Shown here: one piece after another, positions 7,621-15,318 of the stretch
How the letters are laid out: each line of letters opens with the position of its first letter
Numbering within the stretch: position 1 is the first letter of the stretch
Origin: a virus
DNA length: 20,896 nucleotides
Virus record (IMG/VR): IMGVR_UViG_3300042539_000805
Coordinates: 1-20,896 of that record
Strand: one strand, 5' to 3'
Program-made: the position numbers and the translations under genes
Notes under the pieces: model-generated
The model's database searches: none
What the model saw: only the letters and a program-made list of their open reading frames with translations
Told to the model about the DNA's origin: nothing

Positions 7621-8466
7621 ATGGTCGCGTCTGTATCGGTCGAAGCCTCGCAAGGCGACATTGTCAGCATCTACTCGGCAACCGTCGCGGGTATTTTCGC
7701 GTCACAAGGCGACGTGACAGCGATTTTCAATTTTCCATCCGAGCAAATAGACGTTAGCCAAACCGATATCGTTTTTGCTGCTCAAAGCACCAGCGAAGTC
7801 GAAGTATCCCAAGCGGACGTGATTGCAATTTTCCGTGGCCGGGATCAGAACTCCCTTTTGCGTGCGTGGACGTTTTCGCTCGACGGACATGATTTCTATG
7901 TGCTCAGGCTCGGTAGCATGTCCACTCTGATCTATGACGTATATTCCGAACAATGGATCGAATGGCAGGGCAGCGATTTACCATTTTGGCGTTTGAATTG
8001 CGGGATCAATTGGATTGGCGGCGAAGCTTTGGCGGCAGTATTCGGCAGCAATGCCGTGGCGGGCGATGATTTTTTCGGTGTGATCTGGTTCCTCAATCCC
8101 GAGCAACCCTATGACGATCATCCGACCAACACCACAGCACTGCAATACTTCGAACGGATCACGATGGGGCAGATGGCGGTCAAAGGCCGCGAAGTCATGC
8201 CTTGCTATGCCGCGTGGCTTACAACCGACATGGGAGCGCCAGCTTACGAAGGTGCCGGCGTTACGTTGCTCACAAGCGACGATGGCGGCAAAACCTTCGA
8301 CGATCACGGATTGGTGACAGTCACAGCAGGCGAATTTTCTCCCGAAATCTCGTGGTATTCGCTTGGGCAAATTGGAGCTCCGGGCCGATTGTTCCGTATC
8401 GTCGATGACGGCGCAATCACACGGATCGACGGCCTAGAAATGAATGACCCTGACGATGGTGGGTAG
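7621..8466 (+). CDS. Neck/tail protein matching the C-terminal third of P22 gp10, with an N-terminal SQxD repeat
   Basis: This 281-aa protein starts with four imperfect repeats of about 18-22 residues: VEASQGDIVSIYS (7-19), GIFASQGDVTAIFN (24-37), IDVSQTDIVFAAQ (43-55) and VEVSQADVIAIFRG (60-73). The rest resembles the end of gp10: LDGHDFYVLRLGS, STLIYDVYSEQWIEW, then LTSDDGGKTFDDHG and ISWYSLGQIGAPGRLFRIV. Hydrophobic strands and a 'DDG..F' turn are characteristic. I chose ATG 7621, two bases after the previous stop, over the in-frame TTG at 7603 because the latter lacks a sensibly spaced Shine-Dalgarno. The protein probably assembles with the product of 5278-6540 in the neck. Confidence 0.7.
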   Translation: MVASVSVEASQGDIVSIYSATVAGIFASQGDVTAIFNFPSEQIDVSQTDIVFAAQSTSEVEVSQADVIAIFRGRDQNSLLRAWTFSLDGHDFYVLRLGSMSTLIYDVYSEQWIEWQGSDLPFWRLNCGINWIGGEALAAVFGSNAVAGDDFFGVIWFLNPEQPYDDHPTNTTALQYFERITMGQMAVKGREVMPCYAAWLTTDMGAPAYEGAGVTLLTSDDGGKTFDDHGLVTVTAGEFSPEISWYSLGQIGAPGRLFRIVDDGAITRIDGLEMNDPDDGG

Positions 8467-9310
8467 GCTTCAACCGCTCGACGAGAAGTTTGCAATCGTC
8501 GATGCCAACGGGCGTCCGACGCTCTATTTCACGCGATGGGCTCAGCAGCGGCAGATCGATATCGGTGAAGCTGTTACGGCGGCGCGCGCGCTGGAGATTG
8601 TACAGGAATTTCTCACTGCTCACCCTCTGATCGCGGGCAACGGCATCGATCTTGCTCCAAGCGGCGATATCGGTGCGGACGTGACGATATCGGCAGACGT
8701 GCAAGCAATTCTTGACCAGATCACCACCACACACGGATCGATCCTCTATCGGAGTGCCTCAGCATGGGCAGCACTCGCGCCGGGGACGGCAGGGGAGTTT
8801 CTGCAAACAGGCGGAGCGGGTGCTGATCCGGCATGGGCCGCAGGCGGCGGGGGCGGTTCTCTGGCGTGGACACTGATTGCAGCGACAACGATTGTCGGTA
8901 ATCCGACTTTCCTTGAGTTCGACTTGACAGGATATAACGAAATCTTCGGATTTGCGAGTGCTGTGACAACTACAGCAACTTCTCGTCGATCTTGGCAAGT
9001 CAGCACGAACGGCGGCGTTAGTTGGTTGACGGGTGCAACAGATTACGCCGCCTATAGTAGTTCCGGGGCAATTTCCAATACTCAGCTTATACTCGGAACT
9101 GATACCGACTCGGCTCTAGCAAGAAACACCTTGCTCGAATTGACTTTGGACAATCCGAGAATGTTCAAAATCCTCAACCGAAATCTTCTCAGCAACATTG
9201 TCACAGGCGCAGCAGCAAAGATCAATCGATTGCGCTTCGGGGCGTCGAATACAGTCACCCTCGGAACCACCACCCTTACCGGGGGCGTGGTGTCGGTGTG
9301 GGGTCGATGA
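8444..9310 (+). CDS. Tail fibre-like protein
   Basis: This 288-aa protein overlaps the previous gene by 23 bases. The N-terminal part (LQPLDEKFAIVDANGRPTLY, FTRWAQQRQIDIGEAV) matches the collar-like start seen in small fibre proteins of similar phages. The middle has a motif common in phage fibre shafts, GTAGEFLQTGGAGADPAW followed by a Gly-rich hinge. The last 145 residues are a beta-rich tip domain (WTLIAATTIVGNPTFLEFDL, then WQVSTNGGVSWLTGATDYAA). Start ATG 8444 has only a weak Shine-Dalgarno and ATG 8456 is a possible alternative. It probably joins the virion at the tail and takes part in host binding. Confidence 0.65.
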   Translation: MTLTMVGRLQPLDEKFAIVDANGRPTLYFTRWAQQRQIDIGEAVTAARALEIVQEFLTAHPLIAGNGIDLAPSGDIGADVTISADVQAILDQITTTHGSILYRSASAWAALAPGTAGEFLQTGGAGADPAWAAGGGGGSLAWTLIAATTIVGNPTFLEFDLTGYNEIFGFASAVTTTATSRRSWQVSTNGGVSWLTGATDYAAYSSSGAISNTQLILGTDTDSALARNTLLELTLDNPRMFKILNRNLLSNIVTGAAAKINRLRFGASNTVTLGTTTLTGGVVSVWGR

Positions 9311-9424
9311 CCTCTTGACCTTCGCCTGATCTCAAATTAAGACGAAGCCTCGTTCCCTCGCCGATGCGCGTTTCATCCACATAGCCCGACCGGGAACCTC
9401 GGGGCCATCTGGATACAGAAACGC

Positions 9425-9832
9425 ATGGCGCTCGCCGCACAATCCGTAATTGAAGCAATCGACACAGCCCCCCTCAACCGGGGACTGTCAGGCGCTGCTT
9501 GGCTGGCTTCTGCGGGCAATATCCCTGTGACCTTCGACAATGGCGACATTGCTTTGTTCGATCACGAGGACGGACGGAATTACCAGGTGCATTTCCTGTT
9601 TCAGTCGCGCGGCCGGGAAGCCATCGAGCATGCACGTGAAGCCTTCAAAATCATGTTCACGCAGCATGGCGCGGAATTGATCTTTGGGCTTGTTCCTGAC
9701 TTCCGCCGCGACGTGAAGTTGCTGGCGCGATGGGCAGGCGGTAAATTTGCGGGCAAAAGGAACACGCCGGAAGGCGTTTGCGAACTCTACGTTTTGTCAA
9801 ATCTCATGTTTTTCAAAGGCCAACCGCAATGA
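9425..9832 (+). CDS. Small acetyltransferase-like protein of the virion module
   Basis: This 135-aa protein has the layout of GNAT-like proteins that podoviruses carry next to internal-virion genes. It shows VHFLFQSRGREAIEHAREAF, then ELIFGLVPDFRRDVKLLARW, AGGKFAGKR and CELYVLS. The order (strand, helix with Arg/Gly, 'G.vP..' strand, helix, 'GF' strand) matches the C-terminal half of a GNAT fold. At this length it may lack a complete acetyl-CoA site, so a structural role in the virion is possible. A 114-base gap precedes it and holds no gene I can support. The end overlaps the next start as ATGA. Confidence 0.55.
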   Translation: MALAAQSVIEAIDTAPLNRGLSGAAWLASAGNIPVTFDNGDIALFDHEDGRNYQVHFLFQSRGREAIEHAREAFKIMFTQHGAELIFGLVPDFRRDVKLLARWAGGKFAGKRNTPEGVCELYVLSNLMFFKGQPQ

Positions 9833-10500
9833 GTTTCCTCAAGCCGAAACAGGCCAAATCGACTTCCGACAACGCGAACATGGGGATGATCAATTCTGCC
9901 TATAGTGGGCAGATTGGGCAAGGAACTGGTGCGAACAATTATCTGTCGGCGCTGCTCACCGGGCAGGGGGATACCGCAGGCGCGCAGGCAGGCATGAACA
10001 ACTATTTCCAGATGGCAGGCTATGCCCCGGCGATGCGTGAAATGTCGCGCGGCACGGTCGGCCAAGGTGCTGCGTCGGGATTGCTCAACAGCGGCACCAC
10101 AGCCCGGCGGCTGCAATCGCGCGGCGCGGAAATCAATCAAGGTTTCTTCAACAACTATCTCCAGCAGCTTTCCGGCCTGTCGGGCCTCGGCTTGCAGGCG
10201 GGCGGGCTCGTGGCAAACGTGGGGCAACGCTCGTCGAGCACAGGCGGTGGACCTTCGACGGCCGGCACGATCGCAAGCACGGTCGGCGGGCTCGCGTCGA
10301 TCTTCTCGGATCGCCGCCTGAAAACCGATATCGAGCGCGTGGACGAATTTGCCGATGGCCTTGGCATCTATCGGTTCCGCTATCTGCTCGGTAAATCAAC
10401 CGTGCTCGGCGTGATGGCCGACGAAGTCGCCAAGCTGCGGCCGTGGGCTCTCGGCCCCCGGCGCGAAGGCTATGCGACCGTGAACTACGGGGCGCTGTGA
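9829..10500 (+). CDS. Probable ejection protein with C-terminal peptidase_S74-like domain
   Basis: This 223-aa protein starts at ATG 9829, which overlaps the previous stop (ATGA) and follows AAAGG. The frame is open further upstream to 9778, but that part overlaps the previous gene. Residues 1-155 are rich in Gly, Ala, Ser, Gln and Asn (SAYSGQIGQGTGANNYLSAL), a composition often found in DNA-transfer proteins. The C-terminus is a recognisable S74 motif: FSDRRLKTDIERVDEFADGL, then IYRFRYL, LGVMADEVAKLRPWAL and YATVNYGAL. In endosialidases this domain is a self-cleaving folding chaperone. Here the helical tail that normally follows is missing. The next gene starts one base after its stop. Confidence 0.7.
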   Translation: MSFLKPKQAKSTSDNANMGMINSAYSGQIGQGTGANNYLSALLTGQGDTAGAQAGMNNYFQMAGYAPAMREMSRGTVGQGAASGLLNSGTTARRLQSRGAEINQGFFNNYLQQLSGLSGLGLQAGGLVANVGQRSSSTGGGPSTAGTIASTVGGLASIFSDRRLKTDIERVDEFADGLGIYRFRYLLGKSTVLGVMADEVAKLRPWALGPRREGYATVNYGAL

Positions 10501-10501
10501 T

Positions 10502-11914
10502 ATGGCGATCAATTTCCTTCGAGATTTGCTCAATCCGCAGCAGGCACCTTCGACGCCAATGATCGGACAATCACAAGCGCCGCAACCGCCCATGATGCCG
10601 CAAATGGGGGGAAATCTCCAGCGCATGACGGGCGGCGCGACCGATCCCCGGCTGGCGAACATCATGCAAGCGATTGGAGGAACACCTGACACAGCAGCCG
10701 TTCAGATGCCTGCTCAAATGTCGCAACCCAATGGTGCGCCAGCGCCGAAAAAGCGTCGTTCATTCCTCGACACGGTCGGCGGGATCGCGGACGTTATTGC
10801 GCGCGTCGGCGGTGCCGAAGCCCTCTATCAGCCGACGCTCGATGCCCGCGAAGATCGCGCGCGTGAAGTCGATCTTGAAGGGCTGCGCAAGCAATTGGTC
10901 GAACAGCAGATCACGCAGGGCGGGCAGACAATTCAGGCGGGCGAAGCGGAACTTGCCGACACCGAACGATCCCGACTAGGGACTGCTCTTGGCGCAATCG
11001 CGACCAATCCCGACGCGCTTGCGTTGTGGCCTCAGATCGCAGCAGAAGCCGGGATCGATCCACAGCGCGCCGCGCAGATTGGTGGTATTCTCCAGGCAAA
11101 TCCCGACGCAGCGGAAACCTTCGCCCGGTCGCTCGGTTGGTCGCCGGAAGCAAGCGGCGGCGGATCGCAGGCGAAGGAATTGCAGGTTTACGCACTGCTC
11201 AATTCGGAAAACCCCGAACTTGCGCAGTCGTATTTGCAGAGCATCGCCAACCCTGATTCCATGACGGAATACCAGCGTGGGCAGCTTGGTATTGCACTGG
11301 AAACGCTCGGACTGCGCCAGCAGGAAACCGAATTCGATCAAGGTATCGCGCTCGAAGAACTTGACATTAAGCAGGACAAGGCTGCGACGGGCGGTGCAGA
11401 TTTGACACCGAAAGATCGGAGTTCGATCACTCAAAAACTGAAAATGCTCCCGAATGTGCGCAGCCAATATAATCGCGTCCGCCAGCTATATGATGAAATG
11501 GTCGAAGAGGGTACTCTCGCGCGCGGCGCTGTCGGTGGCCTTTTGCCTGGACAGATCGCGGGCGGAAAAGCCGAAGTGTTCGACCGTGCCGTAGGTTCGC
11601 TGCGCAAGTCGATTTTGTCGATGACGCGCGTTCCCGGTGTTGGCTCCATGTCTGATTATGAAACCCGGCTTGACGAGGCTGCGCTTCCGAGCCGTTGGGG
11701 ATCGGATGAAGGTCGGGCCGAAGCCATCAACAACATCGGTTCGCTGATCGACAACTACGAAAGGGGCTACCGGGATATGCTCGGCACACCGCCTGCCGCT
11801 CCTGCACGTCCTGCACCCCGTCGCAGCGGCGCAGCCCCGGCGCGTCCTGCCGCTGGACGCCGTAGCGTGTCGCCGGCCGCAGCCGAAGCGCGCCGTAGGG
11901 GACTGATCCAGTAA
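10502..11914 (+). CDS. Internal virion/DNA ejection protein (candidate)
   Basis: This 470-aa protein has a Pro/Met/Gln-rich N-terminus (PPMMPQMGGNLQRM), a helical middle with charged heptad-like segments (REDRAREVDLEGLRKQLVEQ, then LGLRQQETEFDQGIALEELD), and a Pro/Ala/Arg-rich end (PAAPARPAPRRSGAAPARPA). Length, helical character and position just before the large peptidase-bearing protein fit the second member of a three-protein ejectosome as in P22 (gp7, gp20, gp16) or T7 (gp14, gp15, gp16). No family residue is recognised, so the role is inferred from context. The last codons overlap the next start as TAATG. Confidence 0.6.
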   Translation: MAINFLRDLLNPQQAPSTPMIGQSQAPQPPMMPQMGGNLQRMTGGATDPRLANIMQAIGGTPDTAAVQMPAQMSQPNGAPAPKKRRSFLDTVGGIADVIARVGGAEALYQPTLDAREDRAREVDLEGLRKQLVEQQITQGGQTIQAGEAELADTERSRLGTALGAIATNPDALALWPQIAAEAGIDPQRAAQIGGILQANPDAAETFARSLGWSPEASGGGSQAKELQVYALLNSENPELAQSYLQSIANPDSMTEYQRGQLGIALETLGLRQQETEFDQGIALEELDIKQDKAATGGADLTPKDRSSITQKLKMLPNVRSQYNRVRQLYDEMVEEGTLARGAVGGLLPGQIAGGKAEVFDRAVGSLRKSILSMTRVPGVGSMSDYETRLDEAALPSRWGSDEGRAEAINNIGSLIDNYERGYRDMLGTPPAAPARPAPRRSGAAPARPAAGRRSVSPAAAEARRRGLIQ

Positions 11915-14550
11915 TGGCAAAGCCGCCCGCCAAAAGCCCGAAGGCCACTCCGGCGCAAGCGCGCGCTGCTTACGAAAAGCAGCGACAACGTCTTGTCACG
12001 CGCTACGCCGACGATCCCGAAAAGCGCAAGGCTGCGCTCGCGGCGTATGAAAGCGATCCACGCATCCAGAATATCCGACGCATCGCGGGAATGCCGACCG
12101 TCACTACACGCCGCCAAGCGGTGAAGGAAACTGCGCGCCGAGTAATCGCCGAAGATCGTGCAGCCCCTTCGATCGTGCCAATGGCTTTGCGTGATGCAGG
12201 CGGGGCTTTGCTCGGCTCGGCGAATGATGCACTTTTCGGGCTTCCGGCGCGCGGCGCTGCGGCAATCCTTGGTATCGACAATGAGTTGATGCAGGAGTTT
12301 GCAGATCAGCAGGGGCAGCGCAATTCTCCCATAAATCTTGGGGGTACGCTTGGCGCAGGCTTTGTGACAGGTTCCGGCGTGGCAAGGGGTTTGGCGGCGG
12401 GCGGCGCGAAACTCGCAGCGACCGGCGCACCTTTGGCACAAGAAGCCGGAAACGTTCTCCAGAGCGTTTTCCAGCTTCGTCGCGGACAGAACGCCGCCAA
12501 TGCCGCAAAACTTGCCGGCACAGGCGCAGCATTCGGGGGTGCGACCGAAGCAGGCAAAGGTCGGAGCGTTGTCGAAGGTGCGGCTATTGGGGCTGGAACC
12601 GGACTTGCGTTGGGTGCAGGCTATAAAGGCGGGAAATTCCTCTACGGCAAAGCTTCGGACGTGCTGCGACTGACCGGCGCGGACGATATTCTGCGCAGCT
12701 ATACCAACACCACGCGCGAAGCATTGCAAAGCCGGATCGCCGCTTTTCGTAAGCAGACCGGCGCGGAACCGACGATGTACGAATTGCTGGATCTGAGTGA
12801 CCGGCAAAGCCTGCAAAAGGTGTTCGGTCGGCTGGATCGTGGGCAACAGGAGCGCGGCGCGGAACTCGCGAGGGCTCGTGTCGAAGCCATTCCTGGTGAA
12901 GTTGCGCAGTTAGCACGGAATGCCACGCGGGGACAGCGCAAGCGCAATATCTCCAACTTGGCTTCCGAACAAGCAGCGTCCCGCGGCGCACCGGCTGCGA
13001 CCACTGCCGAAGCACGCCTTGCCGTTGGTGCAGCGGACAATCCGACACGGCTTGCACAGCTTCGTCGGCAGGAAGCCCGCAACATCATGGGACCGTTCGA
13101 CGAACGCAAGGCAGTCGATAAATTCGGCGAACTGGTCCCGTCCGAGCCTCGCGCATTGAATCCCAAAAGGCCTGGTGAAATCACTGACGTACCAACCGAC
13201 CCCGAAATGGCAGCGGTGATCAAAGCTGCGGCCGGATCGGCTCGTATTCGCACGGAAGGCGGCGAAGGTTTGACCGTGCGCGAAGTCACCGGCATGATCC
13301 AAGAACTCAAGAGCGGGCTGACGCGTGGTAGCGTGATCGAGCGCGGCGTTGCGCAGCGAGCGATTGACCATCTGGAAGGTGTGATCGCGACACGTCATCC
13401 AGACGTTGCCCCGGCTCTCGCCCGCATGAATGAAGCATGGGCTGCACGCTCGCGCCAGATCGAGGGTATGCTGAGCACCCGCAATCAGGCTGATGTGAAT
13501 CCGAACACGGCACGCAATCTGCAACGCTCCGAAAACATCTATGAGACGCCGGAAGGTGCCGTAGGTCGCGCAGCGGGACAGCGTACCGAATTGCTCGACG
13601 ATCTCGGCGCAGCCAACTCCCCGGCGCTCGGCACAGTGCGAAATCTGGCTGAAAGCCAAACCGAAGCGCGCAGGATCGCGCAGAATATCGGGGTGCCTGC
13701 CACCCGCCAGATCACCGAAGCTGCACGAGCACAGAGCGAAAGCGCACGACGCTTGGCAACGGCAGTGCGCGATCCGAAGTTCGACGTGACGGAAATCGAG
13801 AGCGGCGACTTGGCCCTGCTTGCGGCTGGCCTCAATCCCTCGTCGATGGCCTACACCAAGGCCAAGGCTTTCACAGTCATGCTCGAAAGGTTCGGCAGCA
13901 GCATTCCTCAAACTCGATCGCGCGCAATTGTGGACATGCTGTTCTCTCGCGATCCGGCGATGACGCAACGTGCCATCAATGCCTTGCGCTCGCAACAGGA
14001 AGGTGGACGGGAAGCCCTGCGAGCGATCATCAACGCCGCGAGCACGGCAGTAGCTACCGGCACCGACCAGTCGAGCGACGAAGTCGCAACGCTGTCACCG
14101 GAAACGGCACCTGTCGAAGAAGCACAGGCAGAGGTCGATTATACGACCATGTCAGATGAAGAATTGCTCGCTGCACTCGAAGCCGAAGAAGCACAGGGCG
14201 AGACTGATTATTCGACTATGTCGGATGAAGAATTGCTCGCCGCGATAGAAGCCGAAGAAGCACAAGGTCCATATGGTCGGCGCGTGATCGAAAGCCTGTT
14301 TCCCGATGCAGTAATCACGGACGACAACCGCGATCCGGACAGCGATCTTGGTCGTAAAAACCCCGGCAGCTATCATGTCGGTACAGATGGCGCAGTGGAC
14401 GTTCGACCGATTCCCGGCATGACGTTCAACGAATTCGTCGAAACCCTGAAAGCCGAAGGCTACAACGTGGTGGAAGCCATCGACGAAACCGGCAAAGGTC
14501 GGTCAAAGCACGCTACCGGGCCGCATTGGCACGTAGTCATAGGAGAATAA
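11914..14550 (+). CDS. Large internal virion protein with C-terminal M15-type (D-Ala-D-Ala carboxypeptidase-like) domain
   Basis: This is the largest late gene (878 aa). The first 60 residues are basic and helical. Residues about 90-245 are Gly/Ala-rich with long hydrophobic stretches (GAAFGGATEAGKGRSVVEGA, AAIGAGTGLALGAGYKGGKF) that could cross a membrane during ejection. The middle (250-730) is helical. Residues about 742-787 hold two copies of a 23-residue acidic repeat (TMSDEELLAALEAEEAQ). The last 90 residues look like a zinc peptidase of the M15 type: NPGSYHVGTDGAVDVRPIPG gives the first His and the Asp, and HATGPHWHVVIG gives the final HxH. Virion enzymes like this open the peptidoglycan for DNA entry. 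The start at ATG 11914 overlaps the previous stop (TAATG). Confidence 0.8.
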   Translation: MAKPPAKSPKATPAQARAAYEKQRQRLVTRYADDPEKRKAALAAYESDPRIQNIRRIAGMPTVTTRRQAVKETARRVIAEDRAAPSIVPMALRDAGGALLGSANDALFGLPARGAAAILGIDNELMQEFADQQGQRNSPINLGGTLGAGFVTGSGVARGLAAGGAKLAATGAPLAQEAGNVLQSVFQLRRGQNAANAAKLAGTGAAFGGATEAGKGRSVVEGAAIGAGTGLALGAGYKGGKFLYGKASDVLRLTGADDILRSYTNTTREALQSRIAAFRKQTGAEPTMYELLDLSDRQSLQKVFGRLDRGQQERGAELARARVEAIPGEVAQLARNATRGQRKRNISNLASEQAASRGAPAATTAEARLAVGAADNPTRLAQLRRQEARNIMGPFDERKAVDKFGELVPSEPRALNPKRPGEITDVPTDPEMAAVIKAAAGSARIRTEGGEGLTVREVTGMIQELKSGLTRGSVIERGVAQRAIDHLEGVIATRHPDVAPALARMNEAWAARSRQIEGMLSTRNQADVNPNTARNLQRSENIYETPEGAVGRAAGQRTELLDDLGAANSPALGTVRNLAESQTEARRIAQNIGVPATRQITEAARAQSESARRLATAVRDPKFDVTEIESGDLALLAAGLNPSSMAYTKAKAFTVMLERFGSSIPQTRSRAIVDMLFSRDPAMTQRAINALRSQQEGGREALRAIINAASTAVATGTDQSSDEVATLSPETAPVEEAQAEVDYTTMSDEELLAALEAEEAQGETDYSTMSDEELLAAIEAEEAQGPYGRRVIESLFPDAVITDDNRDPDSDLGRKNPGSYHVGTDGAVDVRPIPGMTFNEFVETLKAEGYNVVEAIDETGKGRSKHATGPHWHVVIGE
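14137..14274 (+). repeat. Tandem 69-bp coding repeat, two copies
   Basis: Two in-phase copies begin at GATTATACG (14137) and GATTATTCG (14206). Each encodes a 23-residue unit with core TMSDEELLAALEAEEAQ or TMSDEELLAAIEAEEAQ. The copies differ at scattered bases, mostly silent, so protein sequence has been conserved since duplication. They form an acidic helical spacer between the helical body and the peptidase domain. Confidence 0.9.
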
Positions 14551-14552
14551 CC

Positions 14553-14651
14553 ATGTCTGATGATGTTCCTGATCCGCCCCCGGTGCCGACCCCAACTCCG
14601 ACTCCCACTCCAACTCCCACTCCAACACCTACCCCTGATAAGGACGGATAA
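14553..14651 (+). CDS. 32-aa peptide with eight Thr-Pro repeats
   Basis: ATG 14553 has a strong Shine-Dalgarno (AGGAG at 14541-14545), and TAA 14649-14651 overlaps the next start (TAATG). The product starts MSDDVPDPPPVP, continues with eight Thr-Pro pairs and ends DKDG. The codons for Thr and Pro vary (ACC, ACT, ACA; CCA, CCG, CCC, CCT), which argues for selection on the peptide rather than recent slippage. No membrane segment is present. It opens the lysis cassette; the function is unknown. It may act partly as a translated leader that couples translation to the membrane protein behind it. Confidence 0.7.
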   Translation: MSDDVPDPPPVPTPTPTPTPTPTPTPTPDKDG

Positions 14652-15067
14652 TGTTGACTACGTGGACACTTTCCCTGCTCGCGCTCGGCGTGCTTATGCG
14701 CGGGCCTGCTATGTGGCGCTCATGGGTCGCTTTGCTCGCCGCTTCGATAGCAGGGAAAGTGTTCGCTGATCCTGCGGCATGGGTTTTGATCGACCTTACC
14801 GCGGCCGCAATCGTGATATTTCCGCCACGTAAAGGTTTTCAGAAGGCCATCGCAGCCGGTTTTGCTGGTATGATGCTGTTCGAACTCGGGTGGCTTCTCT
14901 CGGAACGAATGAATTCCTTCTTCGTCGTCAATGCCGGTTCATTTTGTGGCTGGCTGCAACTCGCAGCACTGTTAATGTGGGGCATTGATGAACGATATGG
15001 AATCGCTCGTATTCTGGATTGGGTTATTGGGCCTGACTTGGCTCGTTCGCGAGTTGACGCGCAATGA
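14651..15067 (+). CDS. Multi-spanning membrane protein, holin candidate
   Basis: This 138-aa protein has about five hydrophobic segments, near residues 3-16, 21-39, 42-57, 65-82 and 89-110 (for example WRSWVALLAASIAGKVFA and AAWVLIDLTAAAIVIF). The C-terminus is charged. It starts at ATG 14651, overlapping the stop of the Thr-Pro peptide, with AAGGA six bases upstream. It ends by overlapping the next start (ATGA). Position at the head of a lysis cassette suggests a holin or holin regulator. Five segments are more than common holins have, so another membrane function is possible. Confidence 0.6.
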   Translation: MLTTWTLSLLALGVLMRGPAMWRSWVALLAASIAGKVFADPAAWVLIDLTAAAIVIFPPRKGFQKAIAAGFAGMMLFELGWLLSERMNSFFVVNAGSFCGWLQLAALLMWGIDERYGIARILDWVIGPDLARSRVDAQ

Positions 15068-15185
15068 CAATCCTGCAAGGCCTGGGTCAAAAGATACTCG
15101 AATGGGTAGTGATCGGCGCGCTCGTTGGTGTGATCGGTTATCTTATCGGGAACAGCGACGCGATGACGATGAAGGCCGAAATTGA
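14988..15185 (+). CDS. Candidate embedded 65-aa membrane protein overlapping two genes
   Basis: In a different frame from both neighbours, ATG 14988 follows GGGG with 5-base spacing and opens a 65-codon frame. It begins MNDMESLVFWIGLLGLTWLV, giving one plausible membrane segment, and continues with a strongly charged Arg-rich tail. It overlaps the end of the preceding membrane-protein gene and the first 40 codons of the next. Embedded small lysis genes are known in phages, and the N-terminus looks protein-like. The tail may simply be a shadow of the downstream gene. Low confidence. Confidence 0.3.
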   Translation: MNDMESLVFWIGLLGLTWLVRELTRNDNPARPGSKDTRMGSDRRARWCDRLSYREQRRDDDEGRN

Positions 15186-15318
15186 GCGTCTGCGCGAGAA
15201 TGACACGCGGCAGGACCGTGAGATTATCGAACTTGAGAAGCTAGGTGCGCGCGTTGAGCGACTAGATGCGCAGGTTGAAATTGAGCGCGACATGCGCCGG
15301 AAAGGTGACGAACGATGA
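15064..15318 (+). CDS. Membrane-anchored coiled-coil protein of the lysis cassette
   Basis: This 84-aa protein has one membrane segment at about residues 12-30 (LEWVVIGALVGVIGYLIG). A charged coiled coil from about 37 to the end follows (MKAEIERLRENDTRQDREII, with Leu/Ile/Val heptads). This is the layout of many phage holin-associated or i-spanin-like proteins. A conventional Rz is encoded further on, so this may be a holin or antiholin. The start overlaps the previous stop (ATGA), and the end overlaps the next start (ATGA). Confidence 0.7.
   Translation: MTILQGLGQKILEWVVIGALVGVIGYLIGNSDAMTMKAEIERLRENDTRQDREIIELEKLGARVERLDAQVEIERDMRRKGDER

Noticed and set aside
9311-9424. 114-base gap; possible promoter (TTGACC at 9315-9320, TAAGAC at 9338-9343) or hairpin
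   Set aside because: The -10 match is poor (three of six bases) and no convincing stem or gene is present. I see nothing reliable in this stretch.
11767-13995. Long - strand frames (359 and 361 codons) opposite the ejection-protein genes
   Set aside because: They are antisense shadows, with no plausible start signals or recognisable domains, and the + strand genes are well supported.
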